Source of the DNA: Alopecurus myosuroides
Taxonomy: Eukaryota > Streptophyta > Magnoliopsida > Poales > Poaceae
Direction: 5' to 3'
Assembly: GCA_028641055.1 (NCBI GenBank)
Contig: CM054057.1
Location: forward strand, 403,796,814-403,860,813
Length of the DNA stretch: 64,000 nucleotides
Below, one piece after another: positions 1 to 11,357 of this stretch (its first letter is position 1; each line of letters opens with the position of its first letter). Made by a program: the position numbers and the translations under genes. The notes under the pieces are model-generated. The model made no database searches and was not told the DNA's origin. It was given only the letters and a program-made list of their open reading frames with translations.

Positions 1-815
1 TAATAAACATGGTAATGAAAGAGAGCCTTGGGTACAAAAAGCAATTCCTTTTCCTAATAAGAAACTCAAATCAAAGGAAGAAGAATATTATAACAAGTTT
101 TGTGAATGGATAAAACCTCTGTTTTTGCAAATCCCTTTGACTGATGCTATTAAACTGCCTCCTTATTCGAAATATATGAAAGATATTGTCTCCAACAAAA
201 GAAAATTCCTAATGAGGAAATTTCCACTATGCTTGCTAATTACTCTTTCAATGGAAAGGTTCCAAAGAAGCTTGAAAGATCCTGGTACACCTACTATCCC
301 TTGTTCTATTAAAAATAATTATGTTAGTACTGCTTTATGTGACTTGGGAGCTGGAGTTAGTGTTATGCCTTTCTCTCTTTATAAGAGAATATCTCTTGAA
401 AAATTGATACACACTGATATTTCTTTGCAAATGGCTGATAAATCTACTGTTATTCCTATTGATATATGTGAGAATGTTCCTGTTCAAGTTGCTACTAATT
501 GTTTGATATTAACTGATTTGTTGTGTTGGAAATGCCTGAAGATGCTAATATGTCTATTATTCTTGGTAGACCATTTCTTAATACTGCAGGGGCTGTTATT
601 GATTGGAATTAAGGAAAAGTAACTTTTAATGTTAATGATAAAGATCATACTGTTTATTTTCCCAAGAATATTGATAGAAGATATGGTTTAAATTCAATTG
701 AAAATATTGAGACCATCAAGATTGGAGAATTTTATTGTCCTATTCCAGTACCAACAAAAGAATATGAAATTATTATGATTGGGACTATGTCTATCAAGGT
801 TGAGGTAACATAATT
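1..815 (+). pseudogene. Retrotransposon gag-pol fragment with aspartic-protease-like region, frameshifted
   Basis: Translation shows a retroviral-type aspartic protease region around CDLGAGVSVMP (about 340-370), followed by the hydrophobic stretch that normally carries the second protease half, including an ILGRPFL-type motif. This enzyme would cleave the gag-pol polyprotein. The reading frame shifts near 205, returns near 271, shifts again near 525, and stop codons follow, for example near 610. The coding signal fades out by about 815. Upstream residues (a stretch like KLPPYSKYMKDI) match the usual gag-protease linker of Athila-type elements. The lineage is recognised from memory of the family; the breaks are read directly. 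The copy is dead. Confidence 0.72.
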
Positions 816-1193
816 ATTTAGTGATTAGCAAAGTTTTGCTTCATTTGAAAATTGTTCTGGTAACAAGACTTGATCACCCTTGTTAACAAAATGATTTTGA
901 ATGAAGAGAACAATGTTTTCACCTTCCCCATTATGTTTTCACCATATTTACTTCTGTTATCACATTTGTACTTTAGTACAATCATGTTTTCCATCATCCA
1001 TATTCATGTTTTCACCCTGATTACTGTGGTTATGGATGTTTTCACCACCCTTACTTTTGTTTTTACCACTACCACCTTGCTTTCATTGATGCCGCGCTTA
1101 ACCGTAGCAAGAAGTACAACCTTGGTGCACTTGTTGTACGCCGCCTTGCTGCTAACTCTACTGCTGATCGCTTAGTATATATAGTTTTTTTAT
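816..1193 (+). repeat. Degenerate low-complexity stretch with ATGTTTTCACC repeats
   Basis: This pyrimidine-rich stretch carries four copies of ATGTTTTCACC (913, 933, 1006, 1036) and one near-copy (984). It can be translated but only as low-complexity sequence, so I do not call a gene. It lies where reverse transcriptase would be expected in a complete element and may mark the internal deletion. Confidence 0.5.
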
Positions 1194-1451
1194 ATGGATG
1201 GAGATGAGCGGAAAGTTATTTTGCCGCAGCCTGTTTTGTTCAAAGTTGACTGGTCACCATGGTCGTGCTCCAAGGAGGAGTTAGACGAGCATCTGAGCAC
1301 TATGGAGTTTCATAGGCAGCTAGGGATACGAGACACACCTCCCGAGGACCACAACAAGCAGTACACCGCCGCGTCCTCGAGCACATATCAGGAGGAGGGT
1401 TCCTCCGCGTCATACTACGGGGGCGCCACCTCATGGTCCCCTTGGGGATGA
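1194..1451 (+). CDS. Hypothetical 85-aa retrotransposon ORF
   Basis: This small open frame of 85 codons has clearly better coding character than its surroundings and a higher GC content. The product is hydrophilic. The N-terminal half is acidic and carries a WSPWS motif; the tail is rich in Ser, Tyr, Gly and Gln and ends in a second SWSPW motif, so the protein begins and ends its conserved part with similar tryptophan motifs. I recognise no domain. It ends 22 bases before a polypurine-tract-like sequence (1473-1490). It could be the C-terminal remnant of a larger retrotransposon ORF whose upstream part was lost, or a small accessory ORF. Confidence 0.4.
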   Translation: MDGDERKVILPQPVLFKVDWSPWSCSKEELDEHLSTMEFHRQLGIRDTPPEDHNKQYTAASSSTYQEEGSSASYYGGATSWSPWG

Positions 1452-1472
1452 TCTCCATTTAGGCCAAAAGCC

Positions 1473-1490
1473 TAAGCTTGGGGGGAGGTA
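1473..1490 (+). promoter_or_regulatory. Internal polypurine-tract-like motif (first copy)
   Basis: The sequence TAAGCTTGGGGGGAGG nearly duplicates the true polypurine tract at 3421-3435, but lies about 1.95 kb upstream of the LTR. Polypurine tracts prime plus-strand DNA synthesis. An internal copy could act like a central polypurine tract or mark the end of an older element. Confidence 0.5.
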
Positions 1491-3420
1491 TACCAACATC
1501 ACACTCATTTATATCATGTTCGGTTGGTTCTTTGTATATCCATGTTTTTTGTTTCTTTCGTTTGTTTTTGTTTTCTTTCGCTTCTTTCGTTCCTCTTTGT
1601 TTTATTGTTTTGTTCTTGTTTTCCAAAACACAGGAAGACCAAAAATATTTCTATTATTTCTATTTGTTTGCTTCTTTAGTTTCTTTTGTTGGTTTGCTTT
1701 CTTTTCTCATTTCGGTTTTGGTATTCAAAAATCCAAAAATAGTTTGTTTTGTTTACTTGTTCTTTCTATTCTTGTTTTAAATCGAAAACCCAACAAAAAT
1801 TGCTGTTCTTATTTGGTTTTGTAAAGTTTGTTGCAAAGTTCACCGGACTTTCGTGTCTCCATTGGAGCTTGATTATCATTCTATATTATTCGATCCACAC
1901 AAGTGAAGAGCAGTAATGACAATTTAGGACAACCCAAGTTGTGGTGAGAGGCTGGTATGAACTCTATTTGTTTTATTTTTGTACATATACTCATCGTGTG
2001 AACATTATTAGTTCGTTCATGTAAGGTGTATGTTATTTAATTGATGCTTAGTAGTTCGTGCTCTCACGTGTTAGTTCCAACTTATTAATATAAGATAGCA
2101 TGTCGTATGAATGTTTGCTTGCATTGTTTTATTCATAAAAGGGTATGACATTGTGGTATGTCCCTCTGATTGTTTCGCTTGAATCAACTTGGCACATGCT
2201 CACGCATGCTATGACTGAAAACAAAACGTCGATTAAGCCTCGATGATTTATTTTGCCTCAGAGTATTTGTATCATTTTTATGCCCCTGTTAATTTTGTTT
2301 TATCGCAAGCATGATTATGACAGTTGTTGCTCTCTTGATTGTCGCTCTCCGTCTATTGCTAGCCTTCACCTATACTGAGTATGAGCTCTACTCGTGCATC
2401 CAAACCCCAAAAACCAAAGTTTTCCAAATGTGTCCACCATACCTACCTATATATGTGGTATTTAACCGCCAGTCCAAGTAAATTTCTCATGTGGTACCTT
2501 TAAAACCTTCGAAAATTTATTCCTATTTTGTGCCCCTGTTTTAGCTCATGAGGACGTAAATAGAGAATCTTTATCACTTGTTGATTGGATTTCACACCCT
2601 GGAGTAGTGACTTCATCCGCTTATCCAAATGATAGAAGAGCCGGCAGCGGGGTGCCCAGCCCCAAATTAATACAACACATTCTCTTCCTATTTTTGCCCC
2701 TGATTTATTAGTGAAAGCATAATTGTGTCAACAAAAGAGAAAGAGGGATGACCTTCTAGCTAGATGCGTCCTTCTACGGGAGCCTCTCTTGTGAAGTCTA
2801 GTTGGATTGTGACGTACTGTATTTTCTGTTTTCCATTTGTTCACATAAGCATACACCTCTCTTAAAACTGTTTTCAAACCTCTGTTTAATAAAATAAGAA
2901 GCTCTAGCACATGAGTTAATCCCTGCTTCCCTCTGCGAAGGGCCTTTCTTTTATTTTTATGTTGAGTCTTCACCTTCTCGCTTTATGATCCTTCTTAAGA
3001 GCATGGTTGTTATTCTTAGTGTAATGTGCGTGTCCCAAAACACGATTGATAGTGGTATAACTTTGATGCTTGTATCTTTGATATGTTTATTTCTAGTCTT
3101 CATATGAACTTTAGAGGTGCCCTGGCATTTATGTTTTGCTCCACTATTAAGGGCAAGCAAGTACACTTTATCATACACTATTATGAGCATTGCAGTCTTG
3201 CAGATTGATACACTTCATGTTGTCTATTATTAGTTTGTTGGCATCTTTTCATGGTTTGCATAACTGCTGGGTGAATTTTATTTTCCATACATATTATTAT
3301 GAATTGCCTCAGCACATGATCATGTAGTGAGTATATTTACATCATATGAAACAAATGTGTTCGTAAAAATCTTTTATCACACTCATTTGTCACTGAATTT
3401 CTTGAGGAGAAGAAATAAGC
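1491..3420 (+). mobile_element. Non-coding 3' internal spacer of element F
   Basis: I see no coding region here. The first 300 bases are extremely T-rich, with runs of TTTGTTT and TTTCTTT. The stretch from about 2520 onward is related to the 3' internal regions of D (minus strand, 12956-14100) and E (59141-60057). The best conserved blocks are 2732-2865 and 2901-2974. Short ORFs on the minus strand here are not conserved as proteins and are left out. Confidence 0.65.
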
Positions 3421-3435
3421 TAAGCTTGGGGGAGT
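3421..3435 (+). promoter_or_regulatory. Polypurine tract of element F
   Basis: TAAGCTTGGGGGAGT lies directly against the LTR start at 3436. This is the expected plus-strand priming site for reverse transcription. Confidence 0.8.
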
Positions 3436-4721
3436 TGATACGTCCAAAACGTATCTCCTTTTCCGAACACTTTTCTTATTGTTTTCTTCTAAACTTGTGA
3501 TTTTTGGATACCACTAACACTGACTAACGCTATTTTCAGCAGAATTGCCTTGGTGTATCGTTTTTTGCAGAAAAATCAACTTTTGGGAAATTGCCCAGAA
3601 AATATCCCATTGGTCCTAAAACATCAGAAGACCACGGGAGTCAGAAGGGGGACACGAGGGGCCACACCACCCCATAGCGCGCCCCCCTTGGCCGCGCCGC
3701 CAGATGGTGTGGGCCACTCCCTCACCGCCCTCGGACTCCCCTTTCGACTACATATGCCCTGTAACCTAAAAACAAAGGGGGGCTCGTCATATTCCACAGA
3801 AACACAACAGAGCGCCGCCGCCACCTCGAAACTCGTTTCGGGGATCACAAGTTCCTGTTCTGGTGCCCTGTCGGGACGGGGATTCGAAGGAGCTCATCGT
3901 CATCGACACCGCCACCTCTTCTTCATCAATCATCCATGATTCCCCCATCCATGTGTGAGTAAACACCGTTGTATTCTGAGGGGGATGGAAGGGATTGTAT
4001 GAGATTGATCACGTAATAATGCCAGATTGTTAGGGCATAGTGCCTAGTATCCATTGTTAGTGATTTCTACCGTTGTTGCAACTTGTTATGCTTAATGCTT
4101 GTCACTAGGGCCCGAGTGCCATGATCTCAGATCTAAACATGTTATTGTTTCATGAGTATAATTATGTTTCTTGATCATACTGAAAGTTGTTTACACATGT
4201 CATTGTCCGGAACCCGAGGCCCCAAAGTGAAAGAAATTGGGACAACCGGAGGGGGTGGTTGTGATGTGAGGATCACTTGTGTTCACGGAGTGTTAATGCT
4301 TTGCTCTGGTGCTTTATTAAAAGGAGCACCTTAATTACCAGTAGTTTCCCTAGAGGCCCCGCTGCCACGGGCTGGTAGGAAAAAACATGTTGTGCAAGTT
4401 TCTCATTGCGAGCACGTATGACTATATTGGAACACGTGCAATATGGTTTGCCTAAATTTTTGATACTTTATATTATTATATGCAATGCCCATGTTTAGAT
4501 TATTACATGACCTATGTTATCCATGCAACGCCCGCCCATCCATTCCCTCTATGCCTGCGGTACTTCTCATCCTGTTGTTTTCCACGATTCCTACTGATGT
4601 TACTATTTTACTACTGCTGTTATTTTATTTCTAGTACTGCTATAAAACTGTTACCACTGATAAATTATTGCGAGCAAGTCTACTTTTAGGTGCAGCTGAA
4701 TTGACAACTCAGTTGTTAAGG
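3436..4721 (+). repeat. 3' LTR of element F, truncated by insertion of A
   Basis: The LTR starts TGATACGTCCAAAACGTATC and stops at TTGTTAAGG, where A's LTR1 begins. Related Triticeae LTRs, as I remember them, continue after this point for roughly another 100 bases; that remainder is not seen anywhere else in the window. The body carries a GC-rich promoter/leader-like patch (3640-3760). Short ORFs within it are not supported as genes. Confidence 0.72.
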
Positions 4722-7700
4722 TGTGACATCCCTGGTTTTTGGAAAGCTAAAAAATCACAAAAAATTGAATTGTTTTTGTTGTCATGTTAATGCAAGTCAC
4801 AAAACCAAATGAAATGCAAGAACAAAGAGAACATAATGATATTTCTAATACTATTGGAATTGTTATCCAAATATGCCTGAAACCCTAAACCTTATTCAAA
4901 TAAGTTTTCTTTACTTAAAAGTTTTTTTTTTCTTTAGCAAGACCTATTCTATAAATTGTTTTCAACTCAAATGCTACATTGAAAATGTTTCATAACAATC
5001 AAAACTTGAGGGTCACAAAACCCCAAGAATTGTTTCACCATTCATAAATGTTTCATGAACTAGGAAATAATTTTATGACTACAAAATGATTATCCAGACC
5101 TTAGGATTTTAAAATAATTTCCCCTAACTATATGTTTTCCAAATAATTGTTTTCTACATCTACCTCAAGAATTTAGTAATAAAATGATTTCCATAAAAAA
5201 CCTTCTTTGAAAAAGGGCACTTAACTTAGAGAAAACAATATTTTCAATTGTGAACACCTTTGATTTTATTTTACCAATTATTCAATTAATTAATCCCATT
5301 TTGAAAAGAATAACATTAAGTTACTATAAGTGTTATTTCAAATTTGTAAAATTCAAATGTGTGGGAAACAACACACATATGTCTCTGTTTGAAAGATTTT
5401 TTTTACGAATTGTTAGCAATTGGTTTGAGGCAATTTGGAATTATAAAAGAAAAGTTATAGAGAAAAAGAGAAAATAGAAAAAGGAAAAGAACAAAAAAAA
5501 ATAGAACAGTCGGCCGAGCCCACTCTCTCCCTGTCCCTCTATCTTCCGCACGCGCAGCAGCCTACCTAGGCGAAAACCCATTTCTTATCTTCCGCACGCG
5601 CGCAGCGCGAAGTAAACAACAGCAGTAGTCCATCTCTCTCTTTTCTCTCCCTGCACGTGGGCCCCATGCCTGGCGTCAGAAATGACGTGCTCGTCATCAA
5701 GTTCATTTTCAACCCGACGAAAACGTCGTTGGCGTTTCTTCTCGGATTAAATCCGAGCGATTAAGAGCAGTAATCCGCGCTCGAGACCTCCCCTTAAATC
5801 CAATCCTCCTGCTCTTCATTTCCCCTCTATTACTCTTCCGTTTGATGCCACCAATAATTCAGAAACTCTCGCTAGAGTCCGCATCCAACGCTGCAGTCCA
5901 TCGTTGTTTCTGGCAAACTACACATGGTCGCGTCGCCCCTTTTTTGCCCACGTCTCTTCCCCTTTAACTTTCGCATCGATTGATTCCCTTTCCCAATTTT
6001 ATTTCGTAGTTTAGAGACGCCGCCATCCACGACCGAGGTCGCCGGAGCGAGAACGGCCTCCGTCTGCTCTTCTTCGTCGACATGGGCCGTAGCAATGGAA
6101 GAAGTCGTCTCCATCGTCCTTGACGTGTCCTGGGGATCGTTGTCGTAGTCTCCTCCATACCCAAGCACCACCGGATTGCCGTCTCCGCCGACCTTCTGCA
6201 CCTCCGGCCGCCGCATCTCCAATTTCCAGCAACCTAGCCCCGGTGAGCCCTCTATCTCTCTCTTAGCCGTTGGATCCGGGCGAATGGACATGATTAGATC
6301 TTGTTAGTTGAATAGGTACGCAACCGTAGGATATAGAACCAACGTCCTGGATTTAAATAGCTGGCCACGTGCATGCCCTGTCAGCCTACCCAGTCTGTGC
6401 TTAGCCAGCACATCTAGCCAATAGAAAGTCGCCACGTGGCCCAGCCTTATTTGAAATTTCTCCCGGTAGAATTAATCTGTCAATTTTGCAGAAAAGACCC
6501 TGTATATTGAAATCATCATAACTTTTAACCATAGCTCCAAATTAAGAAAACTTGGAATTTTTTAAATCACCACAACATGTATAAACTTTTAGAATTGTCC
6601 AAATTTAAATTTGACAAACTTAAATTGGTTAAAAATTACATATGCTTGTTTGATGAATTTTGGCATAATTCAAATTCTACAAATCAAAAAATTGCAAATA
6701 AAATATATTTGGGAACCTTAAGATGTGTAATTTCATATCCTCTATCCCAAAATAATTTTAAAAAAAATTAAATTTGATTTTAGAATTAAGTGGTCTATTT
6801 GAGTATTTTTTTACATAGATTTAATTCTATAAATATTTTCTATATAGTTCCTTTTGCAAAATTGTTCCTTTTGGTAACCTTGAACCAGAGACATCATTGC
6901 ATAACCATTTTGGACACCCTTGGACCATGGCCATGTTTTTTTGACCAAAAATCCAACATAGTGATTCATCCATTTTACCATATCTTAGAAATTGTTTCCA
7001 TCTTTTATTCTTTGATGTTATGTCTATTTGGAGCCAAGACCAAGTCCCTAGTATGTGTCAATCACATATAAGACCAAATAATGAACCTTAAATGGTAGTA
7101 CCATTGTTTTCTGTCTACTTCTCCACTCCCCTATTCTTGCTTTCAGAATTCATCAAGTCAGGAAAATGGAAATCAAGACTCAAGCACAAGAAGGAACTCC
7201 ATTTTCAACCTGGTGGCAACGTGAAGAGCTACAAGGAAGATCATTGAAGAAATTGAAGGAAGGACTTAGACTCCACAACAACTAGAAGCAACTCAAGTAA
7301 GTACAAGTGTATGAAGAAATCAAGAATAAAACCATCCCACCTTACTTCTTTTCTTACATAACTGACTTAGTGATATTTTGTGCCCATCCCACCTTGGACC
7401 AACTAGTGAGAAAGCCAAGAAGAATCTATCAAGACCAAGAGAAGTACCATCCCAAGGAAAAAGCCTACAATGGAATCATCAAGATGAACTTCAAGAAAAC
7501 AAGTATGTAAAGACTTCGATAAAATCATTACAAGTTTAAGAAAAACAAGTTGTTTTTGTCCAAGCATTGACTCAAATGGAAAATCCTAAGACTTTATCTT
7601 GTTTTCTCTATTGTTCTGAAGTTAGTTGAACCTAGACCTACCTTAACCCAAAATGGAAAGACTAACTCAGATCACTCAAATGTCTTGATGAAAATGACTA

Positions 7701-9360
7701 AGTGCTACATATTGTTATGTGCTACTTTAGTTGAAGAGCTGATTTGATCACCCTTGGTGAACTCGTCGAACTTCCTCGACAAGTATGGTTATAATAAAGT
7801 TTGATCACATGAAACTCAACCTAGTACATCCCAAGTAAACACTTGGAAACTTCTTAACAAGTATGAAACCATTAGAGAATGAATATTTCAAACTCAAACC
7901 TTGACCTTGTTCTAGCAAACTTGGTTAAACCCCTATTGGTATGTTAGTTGATCTATATGTTTTCTTCACTTATGTGTTTGATTGCTAGGATATTTGTTTC
8001 TTTTGTGTTTGTGTTTTCAATTTATAGATTGTACGGAGAGCAACGATCTTTTTGTGAAGAGAGTGTGATTTCTTCACTAACTTCAACAAGGCAAGTAACA
8101 CATCATTCAACTACCCATTATTTTCTATATGCATTAGTTGATTTTTGAGTAGTATGCATGATAGGAAATTTTACTAAGTTATATTATGCTATGCTATTAT
8201 CCTAATAGTGTATAGCCATCCATTTTACCTTGTACTTTGTAGATATTTAACTTAGTAGATGCTATGCAAGGTTACAAAGTCTTTTTACATGATGTTGTGG
8301 AAAATTCTAAGTATAACATTCAATGAAACACCTTGGTGGAATTTTGGACGTGATTGGGTTATGTTGAGTGTTTCCTCAGGGCCCTTGTCTAAGGGTTATT
8401 TCACTTGAGGTTGTCACTTGTGGATGGCCACCTAGGAACAAAGATATTACTATGGCCTTCTAAGTTTAGTAGCTTCTCGTGCATCCTTTAGTCATATGGT
8501 CTCTGTCTTGATCAACTAAGTTGAATGAACTCACCAGACTTACAAGCAGCTGTAGCATAATTATAGGTGGAACGGGTAAGCCAAACGGTGGTGGAATTTC
8601 TTCTGAAAGATCTCGTCTCAATCTTCTCCTTTCCTGAATATACTCACGGTGTATAGGATGTTTGGGCTGATTTGAGTATGAAGGTGAAAGTGCACAACTC
8701 TGCAGAGTCAACAAACTAAGATCTTAGCTGTGTCCCCGGTTATGGACAACTATGAGCAGCTAGACAAGGAATGACAGAAGAATCTCATCACCATTTTCAA
8801 TAAGTAAAATTTGACCAAGTGAACAGTAGTTGTGGTGCTTGGATTTCAAATCCAATGTTGCCACCCTTTGGAAAGAAAAGTTTGTTTTACAAAAGAGATA
8901 AGAGAAAACTGGCTTTATGCAAACTTAGCCAAAACTCCACTGAGCCAAATAAGAATGTAGTATTAGTCTTGCCATTTATATCCACCATGGTGTTACTTGA
9001 CAATACATTAAATTGTATTGACTCCCTTGTGGATGCATATTCCATCCTGCAGATGATTCTGAAGACGAGTGAGGACTTCGTTTAGGATCTCGAGACTATC
9101 GCTAACATGTTTTCCCTGTGGCACATGAAGAAGATGGGCTCAATGTTATTCTATGTTTTCCGATGTATTACTTTGTTTTCTGCTAGTCTTCTAAGACTAT
9201 GCAAGTTGTAATATTATTTTGTAAAGACTTGATCATGCGATGTAATAGAATTTGACTCATTTGCATGATATTTCATCTTGTACTGTGGTGCTAGCAATTG
9301 ATCCAGGGACTAGCACAATAACACAGATATCTTGAATTATTTAAATATGGGAATGCTATA
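4722..9360 (+). repeat. LTR1 of family A (4.64 kb)
   Basis: It starts TGTGACATCCC (TGTAACATCCC in sister copies) and ends at GCTATA, where the sister LTRs read CTACA, three bases before a primer binding site. It is the most diverged A LTR. The first half is co-linear with LTR2 up to the gap; the second half is only loosely similar to LTR2-LTR4. A GC-rich patch at 5500-6290 looks like a promoter/leader region. The 139-codon minus-strand ORF at 5872-6291 follows that base composition and is not called. A conserved splice-donor-like CCCCG/GTGAG lies at 6243 and an exon-like island at 8028-8090. Confidence 0.8.
8028..8090 (+). other. Exon-like 63-nt island in LTR1
   Basis: A T-rich tract ending TTTATAG precedes the island, and AAG/GCAAGTAACA follows it, a match to the consensus of GC-type 5' splice sites. 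The island is 63 nt, the same length as in LTR2, LTR3 and LTR4 despite different internal sequence. Whether it is spliced is untested. Confidence 0.4.
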
Positions 9361-9363
9361 AGA

Positions 9364-9375
9364 TGGTATCAGAGC
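9364..9375 (+). promoter_or_regulatory. Primer binding site (initiator tRNA-Met type), A1
   Basis: TGGTATCAGAGC, three bases after the LTR end, is the complement of the 3' end of initiator methionine tRNA, which primes minus-strand DNA synthesis in many plant gypsy and copia elements. Confidence 0.85.
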
Positions 9376-10180
9376 ATTGTGTTGCCTATAGGATTCGAGA
9401 CCCTAAGTTTGGAAAAGACCCTAGGATTGAAAATTTACTATTTTCAAACTTTCTAGAAACAAAACAATCATCTTAATTCTTCCCATATCATCTCATCTAT
9501 TATTCACCTTCAAAATTTCATTCTCTTGTTCTAGATGACCTACCTCTTGAATATCCTCAAGGAAAGATTGTTGATGACCATACCATGAAGTGCAAGAAGT
9601 ATTTTCACCACATGAATATCTACACTCAAGACAATTGAAGAACTTGAAGAAAAACATAGACTTCACAACAATCAAGAACACCTCAAGACACTAAGAGAAG
9701 GACTTGAAGAAACTCAAGAAGACATAGATGAGACGACTAATCTAGTTACTTTGTTAGAACAACGTTACGTGTTAGTGTATTGATCATACAAATTGGTTGT
9801 GGTATGACAATATTAGTTGTTTTCTAAAAACCTTGTGTTTGGTGTGAAGAATGTGTTGATATAGTGTTGGGTTAGGAACCTCCTTTAGTTATGTTTCTAA
9901 TCTCTATCCTTCTCCCCCTAAAACCATAATAGATGCCTAACCTGAATGTCAACAACCCTGAGAAGTCAATAGCAATGGAGATGCTACTAGAAGCTCAAAC
10001 TCAGATGATACAACTGATGACCCAGAATCAAGAAGCAACCCCAATAAGGAGTTAGCACCAGGAATGCATTAAGTGTTAGATACCCAATCTCAGATAGTGC
10101 ACACGATGTCCCAAAGCATGGCCAATAGTGAAAACAATCAACCCTAAATAGCTAGAGATAACCAGGAAACAGAAGAAGAA

Positions 10181-10432
10181 GTGTTGTCAACGATCAAAGC
10201 ATGCAAAGTTTGTGGAGAAATAGGACACTATTCCAAAGATTGCCCCAACGAATGGCCCCATGGTGATGCAAACAACTCTACTGAAGGATGCTTCAACCAA
10301 GTTACTTGCTTTCTATGTGAAGCAACAATCACATCCATGATGAATTCCAACTACATCATAAGGTGCACCAAGACAATCTACAAACAAGATAGACAAGTGG
10401 ACTCAAAGTTGCATGAGCTATGCAGATTTTGA
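10181..10432 (+). pseudogene. Gag nucleocapsid remnant with CCHC zinc knuckle
   Basis: An 83-codon open frame carries CKVCGEIGHYSKDC, a canonical CX2CX4HX4C zinc knuckle of the kind that packages retrotransposon RNA. A second C..C pair (CFLC) follows about 25 residues later without the downstream His and Cys, so a second knuckle has decayed. The regions before and after have stops in all frames and no gag capsid domain can be followed. It is a remnant of the autonomous ancestor of family A and is absent from int2 and int3. Confidence 0.6.
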
Positions 10433-11352
10433 AGATTTCCCCTACAACAAGAGAAGAATCAATGAACAGAAACGCAATTATTCGGTTAGTGTTGAATAAG
10501 AGTTCTACGCAACCCAATAGTTTGAGGATCAATAGTTTAGCTCAGTTTTGTCTTACAGATTGGAAAATTTCTGTCAGACAAGTGGGTGACCTAGTGTTAA
10601 TATACGAGATTCACCAATGTAAGTACAAGGTAATGCCTGAGTGCAACGTGGATTGGCCCCCATGATGACTACTCACATTATTCACTCTTGCTATGAGGAG
10701 TGGTAAATCTCAGTGACATACCTATTAGAGAGACGATTATGTTAAGCTTCAACCATAGAATGGTAGAATATAATCAGGACCCTATGTTAGTGTTGCTGAA
10801 ATCGTACTATTTTCGGTGAGGATCAAACCATCCTTGGAAGAATCAAGCAATGGAAGATCTTGCCTACCATGAGAGTTTTGTTACATATAGCATGGTGTTT
10901 GCTTTCAAGGATGACAAAAACAAGATGGAAGATTTCCAAGGACATCGAAAGACCATGTTGAGAGGGACCCAACGAATTTTTGATTGACCCAAAGAGTGAC
11001 CCCTCATGGTCAAAGGTAATTCAACAGAATTCTATTAGTTTGTAACTCTACCATCAGGGAAAGATCTACTGAAAACATCTTGAGTTAAACCACACACTCC
11101 AAGCTATGTGGATAGAAACCTCCTATTGGAAGTGGATATGGACACATAGAACCCTAAAGGTTAAGAACATGGATTCAAGACCCCTAATACACACAAGGAG
11201 TTGATATTTTCCATAGAATAATATTGTGGACGATGAAGTATGACTCCACCTGACGACATAGTAAACCCAGCAACCAGTTACAAAACAGTTTTAGACTACC
11301 CACAAAAGTTTCTTTTAAGGGTGGTAGCTCACCCAGTTGTTCTGGAACCCAG

Positions 11353-11357
11353 TTACC
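11353..11357. repeat. Target site duplication of D, left copy
   Basis: TTACC here pairs with TTATC at 33608-33612 (4 of 5 identical). The uninterrupted sister sequences in int2 and int3 read TAACC at the same place, confirming this as D's insertion point. Confidence 0.7.

Larger units (their letters stand above)
1..4721 (+). mobile_element. Element F: 3' part of an Athila-like gypsy retrotransposon, LTR truncated
   Basis: The stretch runs from a decayed protease-like region (1-815) through a small ORF, a long non-coding spacer and a polypurine tract (3421-3435) into an LTR that begins TGATACGTC at 3436. The LTR is cut at 4721, where the TGTGACATCCC start of another element follows. The order internal - polypurine tract - LTR fixes the orientation as plus. 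No reverse transcriptase or integrase lies between the protease region and the polypurine tract, so the element is an internally deleted, non-autonomous copy or family. Assignment to Athila/Sabrina-like elements is inferred from the D-LGAG protease motif and the AAGCTTGGGGG tract. The 5' half lies outside the window. Confidence 0.8.
9361..11357 (+). mobile_element. Internal domain int1 of element A1 (left part)
   Basis: The domain runs from the primer site (9364-9375) to the insertion point of D at 11357 and resumes at 33608-33678. It carries a decayed gag zinc-knuckle region (10181-10432) and a polypurine-like motif TTAAGGGTGGTAG at 11315-11327. There is no protease, reverse transcriptase or integrase, so A1 needed enzymes in trans. 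Compared with int2 and int3 it is about 1 kb longer; the extra part is the gag-like stretch from about 9990 to 10920. Confidence 0.72.

Noticed and set aside
4717..4721. TAAGG as target duplication for the A string
   Set aside because: The bases after LTR4 are CCAAA, and no TAAGG follows any A LTR end in the window.
5872..6291. 139-codon minus-strand ORF in LTR1, with a related ORF at 34816-35187 in LTR2
   Set aside because: It lies in the GC-rich leader patch of the LTR, changes length and frame between copies, and has no recognisable domain. Openness is explained by base composition.
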